The notes under the pieces: model-generated | What the model was told of the DNA's origin: nothing | The model's input: the letters and a program-made list of their open reading frames with translations, nothing else | The model's database searches: none | Part shown: positions 32,412 through 41,622 of the stretch, one piece after another | Position numbering within the stretch: position 1 is the stretch's first letter | How the letters are laid out: the number at the start of each line of letters is the position of its first letter | Assembly: GCF_027486195.1 (NCBI RefSeq) | Contig: NZ_JAIXPP010000010.1 | Coordinates: 24,257-88,256 of the forward strand | DNA: 64,000 bases | From: Novosphingobium sp. | GTDB lineage: Bacteria > Pseudomonadota > Alphaproteobacteria > Sphingomonadales > Sphingomonadaceae | Reading direction: 5' to 3' | Translations under genes and position numbers: made by a program

Positions 32412-34166
32412 ATGATCAAACATCTCTCGCGCCGCACCGTCTTCGTCGCCGCCAGCGCCGCCGCGCTCGGCCTCGCCATCATCTCGCCGCGCGCGCCGCT
32501 GGCTGCCGCGTCCGAACCCGCGAGTGCAGACTGCGCGCCGGACAATGGCGGGCTCAGCCTGCCGCCGGGCTTCTGCGCCACGGTCTTTGCCGATCACCTC
32601 GGCCATGCCCGCCACCTCACCGTCGGTGCGGACGGCACGGTCTACGTCAACACTTGGGACTATCCCGACTACTTCCCCGGCGCACCCGCACCTGCCGGCG
32701 GCTTCATCGTCGCGCTGAAGGACCGCGATGGTGATGGCGCCGCCGACGTGACCGAGCGCTTCGGCTCGAATGCCCGCAAGGGCGGACAGGGCGGCACCGG
32801 CATCGCGCTGTGGAACGGGGCGCTCTATGCCGAGGAAGGCAGCACCATCGTCCGCTATGCGCTCACCCCCGGCGTGGCAGTGCCCGGCGGCGCGGGCGAA
32901 ACGGTCGTCTCTGGCCTCGTCATGAAGGGGGATCATCCGATGCACCCCTTCGCGATCGACAAGGGCGGCCTCCTCCTCGTCAATTCCGGCTCAGCCTCCA
33001 ACACGTGCGAAAGCCCCAATCGCCAGCCAGGCGCCAAGGGCGCAGACCCCTGCATCGAACAGCAGACGCGCGGCGGCATCTGGGCCTATCGCGCCGACAA
33101 GACCGGACAGGTCTTCTCCCCCGCCGACCGCTGGGCCACCGGCATCCGCAACACCGGCGGCATCGCGTTCGACAGCGCGGGCCGTGTCTTCGCCACCCAG
33201 CACGGTCGCGATCAACTCTCGCAGAACTGGCCCGCGCTCTATTCCGGCGAACAAGGCGCGGAATTGCCGAGCGAGATCCTGTTCTCCCCGTTCAAGGGCG
33301 CGGATTTCGGCTGGCCGACCTGCTACTACGATGGCCAGCGCCACGTGCTCGCCCCCGAATATGGCGGCGATGGCGGCAAGACGCCCAATGGATCAGGGGG
33401 CCGCTGCGCCGGCAAAACGCCCATCGTGGCTGCCTATCCCGCGCACTGGGCGCCCAACGATGTCGCGATCTACAGCGCAGGCCGCTTCCCCGCCGCCTAT
33501 GCCGAAGGCGCGTTCATCGCCTTCCACGGCTCGTGGAACCGCGCGCCCGCGCCGCAGGACGGCTATCTCGTTGCGTTCCAGCCGCTGAAGGACGGCAAGG
33601 CCTCGGGTACATGGATCCGCTTTGCCGATGGCTTTGCCGGAGAATACCGCGAACCCGGCCGCGCTGCCCACCGCCCGGCGGGCCTCGCCGTGGGGCCGGA
33701 CGGCGCGCTCTATATCGCCGATGACGTGCGCGGCACGATCTGGCGCGTGACCTACCACGGCGCGGCGGACGCTCCGCTCACCGCCGCCCCGCGCGCGGCG
33801 GTGAAGAGCGCGCTCACCACCGGCGATCCGTTCAGCGGCAAGCCCCCGCTCGCCCCGCCCGGCTCGAACGCGGACGAAGTCGCGCTCGGCCAGCGGATCT
33901 ACTTCGGCGAGGCCAAGGGCGGCACCTGCGCAGGCTGCCACGGCTCTGATGGGCGCGGCAGTTCCGCCGGCGGCTCGCTTGTCGGTCCCGCCTATCAATG
34001 GAGCGACGGCTCGCTCGAAGGCCTTGCCGCCACGATCCGCACCGGAGTCGCCAAGCCGAAGAAGGCTAGCGGCGGCATGCCCGCGATGGGCGGCGCGCCG
34101 CTGGATGAGGCCGATGCGCGGGCGGTGGCGGCCTACGTGTGGACCATGGGCCACCGCCCCGGCTGA
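32412..34166 (+). CDS. PQQ-dependent sugar dehydrogenase (sorbosone dehydrogenase-like) fused to cytochrome c
   Basis: 584 residues. An N-terminal signal sequence (Arg-Arg plus a hydrophobic run) is followed by a beta-propeller resembling PQQ-dependent glucose/sorbosone dehydrogenases, with His-Leu-Thr-Val-Gly-Ala-Asp and Gly-Ile-Arg-Asn-Thr-Gly-Gly-Ile-Ala-Phe-Asp motifs. A C-terminal mono-haem cytochrome c domain has Cys506-Ala-Gly-Cys509-His510. The enzyme should oxidise a sugar or alcohol in the periplasm and pass electrons through its own haem to the respiratory chain. The product could be a lactone for the SMP-30 enzyme or an acid for the dehydratase. It is divergent from the leftward operon. 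Confidence 0.85.
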   Translation: MIKHLSRRTVFVAASAAALGLAIISPRAPLAAASEPASADCAPDNGGLSLPPGFCATVFADHLGHARHLTVGADGTVYVNTWDYPDYFPGAPAPAGGFIVALKDRDGDGAADVTERFGSNARKGGQGGTGIALWNGALYAEEGSTIVRYALTPGVAVPGGAGETVVSGLVMKGDHPMHPFAIDKGGLLLVNSGSASNTCESPNRQPGAKGADPCIEQQTRGGIWAYRADKTGQVFSPADRWATGIRNTGGIAFDSAGRVFATQHGRDQLSQNWPALYSGEQGAELPSEILFSPFKGADFGWPTCYYDGQRHVLAPEYGGDGGKTPNGSGGRCAGKTPIVAAYPAHWAPNDVAIYSAGRFPAAYAEGAFIAFHGSWNRAPAPQDGYLVAFQPLKDGKASGTWIRFADGFAGEYREPGRAAHRPAGLAVGPDGALYIADDVRGTIWRVTYHGAADAPLTAAPRAAVKSALTTGDPFSGKPPLAPPGSNADEVALGQRIYFGEAKGGTCAGCHGSDGRGSSAGGSLVGPAYQWSDGSLEGLAATIRTGVAKPKKASGGMPAMGGAPLDEADARAVAAYVWTMGHRPG

Positions 34167-34170
34167 GGCA

Positions 34171-34593
34171 TCAGGCGGCGAGCCCCGCCGCCTTGATCCC
34201 CGCCAGCCCGGCGAGTTCGTCATTATCGCTGGTGTCGCCGGTCACACCGACCGCGCCGATCACCGCGCCGTCTGCATCCTTCACCAGCACACCGCCCGCT
34301 GCAGGGACGATCCCCGCCGGATTGAGCCCCGCCGCGGCATTGATGAAGGTCGGCCGCTCGATCGCCATCTCACCGATGGTGCGCGAGGAGACCCCCAGCG
34401 CCAGCGCGCCCGAGGCCTTGGCGGTCGCGATCTGCGGGCGCAGGTTCGAGGAACCATCTTCGCGCGCGAAGGCGATCATGTGGCCACCGGCATCGAGCAC
34501 GGCAACGCTGATCGGCTTGAGGCCAAGCGCGCGCGCTTCCTTGAGCGCGCCATCAACGATTGTCTGGGCCTGATCGAGCGAGATACGGGTCAT
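34171..34593 (-). CDS. glcG: GlcG/HbpS-family protein
   Basis: 140 residues of the DUF336 family: Ser-Val-Ala-Val-Leu-Asp-Ala-Gly-Gly-His near residue 30, an Ala-Lys-Ala-Ser segment, and Gly-Gly-Val-Leu-Val-Lys-Asp followed by Val-Gly-Val-Thr-Gly. Members bind haem or cobalamin-like ligands and one is encoded in glc operons. It is the last gene of the glc operon and converges with the sugar dehydrogenase gene 4 bases away. Confidence 0.85.
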   Translation of the reverse strand: MTRISLDQAQTIVDGALKEARALGLKPISVAVLDAGGHMIAFAREDGSSNLRPQIATAKASGALALGVSSRTIGEMAIERPTFINAAAGLNPAGIVPAAGGVLVKDADGAVIGAVGVTGDTSDNDELAGLAGIKAAGLAA

Positions 34594-34599
34594 GGGTGT

Positions 34600-35901
34600 T
34601 TACTCCTGGGGAAGATGACTGAGATTTGCGGGTTTCGGGCCGCCAGTGGCCCAATCGAGCAATTCGATGGTGTGGACGACGGGTAGACCGGAATGGCGCG
34701 CGATCTGCACTGCGCAGCCCACGTTGCCGGTGGCGATCACATCGGCCTCCAACGCGCTCAGCCGCTCAGCTTTTCGCGCACCGAGCTGGCCGGCGAGTTC
34801 GCTCTGGAGAATGTTGTAGGTGCCCGCTGAACCGCAGCACAGATGCGCCTCCGCCGGCAGCCGCACGGCATAGCCCGCCTCCGCCAGCAGCCGCTTCGGT
34901 GCTTCGGTCACCTTCTGGCCGTGCTGCAAGGAGCAGGGCGGATGATAGGCCACGGAAAGCCCCCGCGCCGTCACCGGTGGCAGCCCCACCTTGGCCAGAT
35001 ACTCGCTCACATCCATCGCCAGCGCGCTCACCCGCGCCGCCTTTGCGGCATAGGCGGGGTCGCCGCGCAGCATATGGCCATAATCCTTGATCGTGGTGCC
35101 GCAGCCTGATGTGGTGACGATCACCGCATCGAGGCCCTTCCCCTCGATCTCGGCCATCCACGCATCGACATTGCGCCGCGCCGCCGCCAGCGCATCGCTC
35201 TCGCGCCCCAGATGATGCACCAGCGCGCCGCAGCAGCCTTCGCCCTGCGCAAACACCACCTCGTGCCCCGCCCGCTCCAGCAACCGCACCGTCGCCGCGC
35301 GCACCTCAGGGCTCAGCACCGGCTCGGCGCAGCCCTGCAGCAAAGCCACCCGGCCCTTGGGCCTCGCCATCCGTTCGGGCTGCACCAGCACCGGCGCAGG
35401 CACCCGCTTGGGAGCCAGCGCGACCATCGCCGCCAAGGGTCGCAGCGCCTTGATCCGCTTCATCAGCGGCACGAATGGCCGGCCCAGCGGCGCAAACTCC
35501 AGCGCCAGCCGCATCCGCCCGGAATAGGGCAGCACCCATGCCAGCAGCCGCCGCGTGGCCTGCTCATGCCAGGGCCGCCGATAATGCTCGTGGATATAGG
35601 CCCGCGCATGATCGACGAGGTGCATGTAGTTCACCCCCGAAGGACAGGTCGTCATGCAGGCAAGGCATGAGAGGCAGCGGTCGACATGCTTGACCGTTTC
35701 CGGCCCCGGCACGCGCTGGTTCTCCAGCATGTCCTTGATGAGGTAGATCCGCCCGCGCGGGCTGTCGTTCTCGTCACCCAGCAGCACATAGGTCGGGCAG
35801 GTCGCGGTGCAGAACCCGCAATGCACGCACTTGCGGATCACGCTTTCCGATGTCGCCATTGCCGGATCGGCGAGCGCACCTGCGTCAAACCGCGTCTGCA
35901 T
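34600..35901 (-). CDS. glcF: Glycolate oxidase iron-sulfur subunit
   Basis: 433 residues. Two [4Fe-4S] motifs, Cys-Val-His-Cys-Gly-Phe-Cys and Cys-Leu-Ser-Cys-Leu-Ala-Cys, lie in the first 95 residues. Two CCG-type motifs follow (Gly-Cys-Cys-Gly and Leu-Cys-Cys-Gly-Ser). GlcF passes electrons from the flavoprotein GlcD to the membrane quinone pool. The start at the internal ATG overlaps the glcE stop by 17 bases; a start two codons earlier is possible. Confidence 0.9.
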   Translation of the reverse strand: MQTRFDAGALADPAMATSESVIRKCVHCGFCTATCPTYVLLGDENDSPRGRIYLIKDMLENQRVPGPETVKHVDRCLSCLACMTTCPSGVNYMHLVDHARAYIHEHYRRPWHEQATRRLLAWVLPYSGRMRLALEFAPLGRPFVPLMKRIKALRPLAAMVALAPKRVPAPVLVQPERMARPKGRVALLQGCAEPVLSPEVRAATVRLLERAGHEVVFAQGEGCCGALVHHLGRESDALAAARRNVDAWMAEIEGKGLDAVIVTTSGCGTTIKDYGHMLRGDPAYAAKAARVSALAMDVSEYLAKVGLPPVTARGLSVAYHPPCSLQHGQKVTEAPKRLLAEAGYAVRLPAEAHLCCGSAGTYNILQSELAGQLGARKAERLSALEADVIATGNVGCAVQIARHSGLPVVHTIELLDWATGGPKPANLSHLPQE

Positions 35902-37012
35902 GCGCATCCTCCGCAAACCGGCCAGTGGCGAACACGTCCTTGGGGTCGAACGCCCGCCGCACCCGCGCTTCCAGCGCCAGCACGCCCCGCGCGCGTGGAT
36001 GAAACGCCAGAACCCGCGCCCGCATCGCCTTGGGCGCCAGAACCAGCCGCGCCTCTCCGCCCAGAAGTGCCGCACTCTCGCGCACAGCCTCGTCCTCGTG
36101 ATCGGTGCCGATCCAGAGCCGCCCGCCGCCCCAGTCCATCGCCCAGTCCGCGCCCTCAGGCAGCGCGCCGATCAGTTCCGCCGCATGGCGCGGCGGCAGA
36201 TGCACATCCCAGCGCACCGCCCCGTGCAAGGCCTCACCCGTCATCGCCCGCCACCACAGGGGCGCAGCCTCGTCCTCGGCCATGGCCTCCAGCGCGCAAT
36301 GGCCCGCGAGCAACTCCGGCAGCACCGCACAACGCGCCGCCACCGAAGGCACAAAGCCCGCCACGCGCAACAGCACCGTCCCATCCGGCAATGCGGCAGC
36401 GGCAGACACATCCGCCCGGCTCCCCAGCGCGCAGGCCATCGCCGCATGCGCCGCTGCCGGGGCAAGCCCGCGCGCCGCCATCGTCACCACTTCGCGCGGA
36501 CGCGGCAGCACTTTCAACGTGAGTTCGGTCATCGCACCAAGGCGGCCCCACGATCCCGCCATCAGCTTGGGGAGGTCGTAGCCCGTCACGTTCTTGACGA
36601 CCTTGGCGCCTGCAACAAACACCTCGCCGCGCCCCGAAACCGCCGTCAGCCCCAGCAGATGATCGCGCGCGCTCCCCGCCGTTACCCGCCGCGAACCCGC
36701 CACGCCCGCCGCCACGGTGCCGCCGATGGTCGCACCCGCATCGCCCCACGGCTCGAACGCCAGCATCTGCCCTTCGCTCGCCACCAGCGCCTGCACCTCG
36801 GCCAGCGGCGTGCCCGCACGCACCGTCAGCACCAGTTCCGCCGGATCGTAGTCGACCACGCCCGTCAGCCCCGCCAGCGAGACCAGTTCAGCCTCACGCG
36901 GCGCACCAAACTCCGCGTGCGTGCTGCCGCCGCGCAGCTCCAACTTGCGCCCACCCGCCGCGGCATCGGCGACGATTTCGGCAAGGTCCGCCGCATCCCT
37001 AGGCTCCAGCAT
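35885..37012 (-). CDS. glcE: Glycolate oxidase FAD-binding subunit
   Basis: 375 residues of the FAD-linked oxidase fold. Gly-Gly-Ser-Thr-His near residue 28 and the FAD loop Gly-Asp-Ala-Gly-Ala-Thr-Ile-Gly-Gly-Thr-Val near residue 90 mark the FAD-binding domain, and Lys-Asn-Val-Thr-Gly-Tyr-Asp-Leu-Pro-Lys is typical of GlcE. It works with GlcD and GlcF to oxidise glycolate to glyoxylate. It overlaps the glcD stop by one base and glcF by 17. Confidence 0.9.
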   Translation of the reverse strand: MLEPRDAADLAEIVADAAAGGRKLELRGGSTHAEFGAPREAELVSLAGLTGVVDYDPAELVLTVRAGTPLAEVQALVASEGQMLAFEPWGDAGATIGGTVAAGVAGSRRVTAGSARDHLLGLTAVSGRGEVFVAGAKVVKNVTGYDLPKLMAGSWGRLGAMTELTLKVLPRPREVVTMAARGLAPAAAHAAMACALGSRADVSAAAALPDGTVLLRVAGFVPSVAARCAVLPELLAGHCALEAMAEDEAAPLWWRAMTGEALHGAVRWDVHLPPRHAAELIGALPEGADWAMDWGGGRLWIGTDHEDEAVRESAALLGGEARLVLAPKAMRARVLAFHPRARGVLALEARVRRAFDPKDVFATGRFAEDAHADAV

Positions 37013-38520
37013 CAGAACCTCGGCAACTCGGGATGCGGCAGCGCGCCGTGATGCACATGCATCCGCCCCAGCTCCGCGCAGCGGTGCAGCACCGGAAACA
37101 CCTTGCCCGGATTGAGCAACAGTTCCGGATCAAACGCGCACTTCACGCGCTGCTGCTGCTTGAGGTCCGCCTCGCTGAACATCTCCGGCATCAGATCGCG
37201 CTTCTCGATCCCAACCCCATGCTCGCCCGTCAGCACCCCGCCCACCGCCACGCAGAGCCGCAGGATATCCGCACCAAACGCTTCCGCCTTGTCGAGTTCG
37301 CCCGGCACATTCGCATCATAAAGGATCAGCGGATGAAGGTTGCCATCGCCCGCGTGGAAAACGTTGGCGACGCGCAGCCCATATTCTGCGGACAGCTCAT
37401 CCATCCGCCGCAGCACATCGGGCAGGCGGCGGCGCGGGATCGTCCCGTCCATGCAGAGATAATCCGGCGAAATCCGCCCCACCGCCGGAAACGCCGCCTT
37501 GCGCCCCGCCCAGAACGCCATGCGCTCCGCCTCGTTTTCCGAAACGCGCGAAGTGACCGCACCATTGGCATCGGCAATCCGCGCAATCTCGCCGATCAGG
37601 AAATCGCACTCCGCCGCCGGGCCATCGACCTCGACGATCAGCAGCGCCCCCACATCGAGCGGATAGCCCACCTGCACAAAGGCCTCGGCAGCATGGATCG
37701 CGGGCCGGTCCATCATTTCCATGCCGGCGGGGATGATCCCCTCGGCGATCACTTGCGCCACGCAGGCCCCTGCCTGCTCGGCATCGGGAAAGCCCACCAG
37801 CACCGCCCGCGCCGTCTCGGGCTTCGGCAGGATGCGCACCGTCACTTCGGTGACGACGCCCAGCAGCCCTTCCGAGCCGACCACCACGCCCAGCAGATCG
37901 AGCCCACCCGGATCAAGATGCCGCCCGCCCAGCCGCACGATTTCGCCGTCCATCATCACGATCTCGACGCCGAGCACATTGTTCGTCGTGAGCCCATATT
38001 TCAGGCAATGCACCCCGCCCGAATTCTCAGCGACATTGCCGCCGATGGTGCAGGCAATCTGGCTCGAAGGATCGGGCGCGTAATAGAAGCCCCTGCCCTC
38101 CACCGCCTGCGTGATCGCAAGGTTGGTAACGCCGGGCTGCACCACTGCCACACGGTCCTCGTAGTCGATCTCCAGCACCCGCTTGAACTTGCCGAGCCCC
38201 AGCAGCACCGCATCCGCCAGCGGCAGCGCCCCGCCCGAAAGCGAAGTCCCCGCCCCGCGCGGCACCACTTTCACGCCCTCGGAATGGCACCACTTAAGCA
38301 CAGCGGAAACTTGCGCGGTCGTCTCGGGCAACACGACCATGAGCGGCGGCTGGCGGTAAGCCGTCAGCCCATCCGATTCCCAAGGCCGCAGCGCCTCGGG
38401 TGCATCGATCACGCCCCCACCAGAACCTTTGGCCCCCGGCACGATCGCCCGCAGCGCCCGCGCGATCCGCTCGCGCTTGGCGAGCGTTTCGGCATCTGGC
38501 ACCGGCATGGCAATCGTCAT
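37012..38520 (-). CDS. glcD: Glycolate oxidase catalytic FAD subunit
   Basis: 502 residues. The PCMH-type FAD domain shows Pro-Arg-Gly-Ala-Gly-Thr-Ser-Leu-Ser-Gly-Gly, Gly-Gly-Asn-Val-Ala-Glu-Asn-Ser-Gly-Gly and Val-Gly-Ser-Glu-Gly-Leu-Leu-Gly. The C-terminal part carries His-Ala-Gly-Asp-Gly-Asn-Leu-His-Pro and Gly-Glu-His-Gly-Val-Gly, typical of GlcD. It oxidises glycolate to glyoxylate. The adjacent malate synthase then condenses glyoxylate with acetyl-CoA. Confidence 0.93.
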   Translation of the reverse strand: MTIAMPVPDAETLAKRERIARALRAIVPGAKGSGGGVIDAPEALRPWESDGLTAYRQPPLMVVLPETTAQVSAVLKWCHSEGVKVVPRGAGTSLSGGALPLADAVLLGLGKFKRVLEIDYEDRVAVVQPGVTNLAITQAVEGRGFYYAPDPSSQIACTIGGNVAENSGGVHCLKYGLTTNNVLGVEIVMMDGEIVRLGGRHLDPGGLDLLGVVVGSEGLLGVVTEVTVRILPKPETARAVLVGFPDAEQAGACVAQVIAEGIIPAGMEMMDRPAIHAAEAFVQVGYPLDVGALLIVEVDGPAAECDFLIGEIARIADANGAVTSRVSENEAERMAFWAGRKAAFPAVGRISPDYLCMDGTIPRRRLPDVLRRMDELSAEYGLRVANVFHAGDGNLHPLILYDANVPGELDKAEAFGADILRLCVAVGGVLTGEHGVGIEKRDLMPEMFSEADLKQQQRVKCAFDPELLLNPGKVFPVLHRCAELGRMHVHHGALPHPELPRF

Positions 38521-38536
38521 CGGGCGGTTCTCCGGC

Positions 38537-40633
38537 TCAGGCGGCCGCCTTCACCTTCTGGCGGAACGCGTGCAGCAGCGGTTCGGTATAGCCGCTCGGC
38601 TGCGAGACGCCATCGAACACCAGCGCCCGCGCCGCCTGAAACGCGAGGCTGCCTTCGGGATCACCCGCCATCGGCTGGTAGAGCGGATCGCCCGCATTCT
38701 GCGCATCGACCTTCGCCGACATGCGCAGCAGCGCCGCATCGACCTGCTCCGGGGTGACGACCCCATGCAGCAGCCAGTTGGCGATATGCTGGCTCGAAAT
38801 GCGCAGCGTAGCGCGGTCCTCCATCAGGCCGACGTCGTTGATATCGGGCACCTTGGAGCAGCCGATGCCCTGATCGACCCAGCGCACGACATAGCCCAGA
38901 ATCCCCTGCGCATTGTTGTCGATCTCGGCTTGAATGTCCGCCTCGGACCAGTTTTGCCCCGCCGCCACCGGAATGGTCAGCAGCGCATCAAGGCTGGCAA
39001 TCCCTTCCGCGCGCCGCTCCATCTGCCGCGCAAACACATCGACCTTGTGGTAATGCGTTGCGTGCAGCACGGCAGCTGTCGGCGAAGGAACCCATGCGGT
39101 GTTCGCGCCGGTCTTGGGATGACCGATCTTCTGCACCAGCATGTCAGCCATGCGGTCGGGCATCGCCCACATGCCCTTGCCGATCTGCGCCTTGCCCGAA
39201 AGCCCGCACGCAAGGCCGATCTGCACGTTGCGGTCCTCGTAGGAGGTGATCCACGGGCTCGTCTTCATATCGCCCTTGCGCAGCATTGCGCCGGCTTGCA
39301 TCGAGGTGTGCATTTCGTCGCCGGTGCGATCAAGGAAGCCGGTGTTGATGAACATGATGCGGTCCTTCACCGCATGGATGCAGGCGGCAAGGTTCGCGCT
39401 CGTGCGGCGCTCCTCGTCCATCACCCCGATCTTCAGCGTGTGGCGCGCAAGGCCCAGCACATCCTCCACCGCATCGAACAGATCGTTGGCGAACGCCGCC
39501 TCTTCCGGCCCATGCATCTTCGGCTTCACGATATAGACCGAACCCGTCCGGCTGTTGCGGCGCGCGCCATTGATATCGTGCATCGCGATCAGGCTGGTGA
39601 CGATCCCGTCCAGAATGCCCTCGGGCGCCTCGCCCCCGCCCGGCAGCAGCACCGCCGGATTGGTCATCAGATGGCCGACATTGCGCACCAGCAGCAGCGA
39701 ACGGCCATGCAGCGTCAACGCCGAGCCATCGGGCGCGGTATAGACGCGGTCCGGATTGAGCCGGCGCGTCATCATCCGCCCGCCCTTCTCGAAGGTGTCC
39801 TCAAGATCGCCCTGCATCAGCCCCAGCCAGTTGGCATAAGCCGCCACCTTGTCCTCGGCATCCACCGCCGCGACCGAATCCTCGCAGTCGCAGATCGTCG
39901 AGATCGCCGCTTCCAGCACGACGTCGGCGATCCCAGCCGGATCGTCCTTGCCGATGGGATGCGCCGGATCGATCACCACTTCGATGTGCAGGCCATTGTG
40001 GCGGAAGAGCAGGTTCGCGCCAGCGCGACCGACCAGCTGCGCCGGATCCTTCAGCGCCAGATCGCCGCCGGTCCAGTCAGCCCACGAACCCGCCGCCAGC
40101 GGCACCACCTCATCCAGAAGCGCCTTGGCCCAAGCAATCACCTGCGAGCCGCGCACGGGGTCATAGCCCTTCCCCGCCGCCGCGCCCGGGATGGCATCGG
40201 TGCCATAGAGCGCATCATAGAGGCTGCCCCAGCGCGCATTCGCGGCATTGAGCAGGAAGCGCGCATTGAGGATCGGCACCACCAGCTGCGGCCCCGCCGT
40301 TACAGCCAGCTCGGCATCGACATTCTGCGGCGCAACGGTGAACGGCGCCGGTTCTGGCACCAGATAGCCGATCTCGCTCAGGAACGCCTTGTAGGCCTCG
40401 ATATCCTGCGGCTGGCCAGCGCGCGCCTTGTGCCAGGCATCGATCTTCGCCTGCAGGTCCTCGCGCTTGGCCAGCAGCGCGGCATTGCGCGGCGCAAACT
40501 TGGCGAGGATATCCGCCGCCCCAGCCCAGAAGGCATCTGCCGCCAGCCCCGTCCCCGGCAGTGCGCGCGTTTCGATGAAGTCCGCGAGGACACCAGCCAC
40601 CTGCAGCCCCGAACGCTCGACATATCCGCTCAT
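38537..40633 (-). CDS. glcB: Malate synthase G
   Basis: 698 residues, normal for malate synthase G. Conserved segments include [31 protein letters not shown] and [11 protein letters not shown]. It condenses glyoxylate with acetyl-CoA to malate. It leads the glc operon, so glycolate oxidation and glyoxylate assimilation are co-expressed. The start at the internal ATG before Ser-Gly-Tyr is preferred because the frame upstream lacks family similarity. Confidence 0.95.
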   Translation of the reverse strand: MSGYVERSGLQVAGVLADFIETRALPGTGLAADAFWAGAADILAKFAPRNAALLAKREDLQAKIDAWHKARAGQPQDIEAYKAFLSEIGYLVPEPAPFTVAPQNVDAELAVTAGPQLVVPILNARFLLNAANARWGSLYDALYGTDAIPGAAAGKGYDPVRGSQVIAWAKALLDEVVPLAAGSWADWTGGDLALKDPAQLVGRAGANLLFRHNGLHIEVVIDPAHPIGKDDPAGIADVVLEAAISTICDCEDSVAAVDAEDKVAAYANWLGLMQGDLEDTFEKGGRMMTRRLNPDRVYTAPDGSALTLHGRSLLLVRNVGHLMTNPAVLLPGGGEAPEGILDGIVTSLIAMHDINGARRNSRTGSVYIVKPKMHGPEEAAFANDLFDAVEDVLGLARHTLKIGVMDEERRTSANLAACIHAVKDRIMFINTGFLDRTGDEMHTSMQAGAMLRKGDMKTSPWITSYEDRNVQIGLACGLSGKAQIGKGMWAMPDRMADMLVQKIGHPKTGANTAWVPSPTAAVLHATHYHKVDVFARQMERRAEGIASLDALLTIPVAAGQNWSEADIQAEIDNNAQGILGYVVRWVDQGIGCSKVPDINDVGLMEDRATLRISSQHIANWLLHGVVTPEQVDAALLRMSAKVDAQNAGDPLYQPMAGDPEGSLAFQAARALVFDGVSQPSGYTEPLLHAFRQKVKAAA

Positions 40634-40731
40634 CGCACCGACTCCCAAAATCCGATGCCCCTCCCCTAGGCCCCGCTGCCGTCTTCCGGTAGAAGGAAAT
40701 AATTCAACGCAGCTTCTCCTTTCAGGAAACA

Positions 40732-41622
40732 ATGTTCGATCCCGATTACGATCTCTTCCTCGCCATCGCAGAAGCCGGATCGATCTCCGCCGCAGCGCGC
40801 GCACAGGGAGCTTCCACCGCCGCGCTCTCGAAGCGCCTGGCCCGGCTGGAAGAGCGCCTTTCCGCCCGCCTCGTCCACCGCACCACGCGCCGCCTTGCGC
40901 TCACCCCCGCCGGGCAGGATCTCCACGATGCGCTGCTCCCGCTGCGCTCCACCCTCAAGGCCGCCGAGGAACGCGTCAGTGGCCGCCACACCCATGTGCG
41001 CGGGCCGCTCGCGGTCACCGCGCCCACGTCGTTCGGCCGCATGCATGTCGTGCCCCACGTGCCCACCTTCCTCGCCGCCCACCCGGACGTGCGCCTCCAG
41101 CTCGATCTCTCCGACGAGTTCGCCGACCTCCTCGATGGCAGCTGCGATCTGGCGATCCGCATCGGCGCCAAGATCGGCACCGGTCTTGTCGGACACCGCC
41201 TCGGCACCAGCCACCGCGTGCTCTGCGCCGCCCCCGCCTATCTCGCCCAGTTCGGCACGCCCGAAACGCTTGGCGACCTCAAGCACCATCGCCTGCTCGC
41301 CACCACCAGCCAGCTCCCCTGGCAACTCGATGGCCCGGAGGGCACGGTCACCCACCAAGGCCAGAGCCACGTGCGCACCAATTCCAGCGAAGTCGTTCGC
41401 GAACTCGCGCTCGGCGCTTGCGGCATCGCGCTGCGTTCCTTGTGGGATGTGCACGAAGCGCTCGGCTCAGGCGCGCTCGCCCGCGTCCTGGCGCAATATC
41501 AGGGCTCGCAGGATGTCGGAATTTATGCCGTCCATGCCCCCACGCCCGCGCTCCCCGCGCGGATCGAGGCCTTTATCGCCCACCTCGGCACCCATCTCTC
41601 GGCGGGCAGCGGCCTCGTCTAG
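40732..41622 (+). CDS. LysR-family transcriptional regulator
   Basis: 296 residues. The N-terminal winged helix-turn-helix covers residues 5-60 (Ala-Gly-Ser-Ile-Ser-Ala-Ala-Ala, then Ser-Lys-Arg-Leu-Ala-Arg-Leu-Glu), and the effector domain follows, with Arg-Gly-Pro-Leu-Ala-Val-Thr-Ala-Pro. It diverges from glcB across 98 bases, the classic layout for a LysR activator of the neighbouring operon, so it probably regulates the glc genes, perhaps with glycolate or glyoxylate as effector (inference). In E. coli this role belongs to an unrelated GntR-type protein. Confidence 0.88.
   Translation: MFDPDYDLFLAIAEAGSISAAARAQGASTAALSKRLARLEERLSARLVHRTTRRLALTPAGQDLHDALLPLRSTLKAAEERVSGRHTHVRGPLAVTAPTSFGRMHVVPHVPTFLAAHPDVRLQLDLSDEFADLLDGSCDLAIRIGAKIGTGLVGHRLGTSHRVLCAAPAYLAQFGTPETLGDLKHHRLLATTSQLPWQLDGPEGTVTHQGQSHVRTNSSEVVRELALGACGIALRSLWDVHEALGSGALARVLAQYQGSQDVGIYAVHAPTPALPARIEAFIAHLGTHLSAGSGLV

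Noticed and set aside
37033..40669. Two very long forward open frames over the glc operon
   Set aside because: Antisense to glcB and glcD, which carry unmistakable family motifs.
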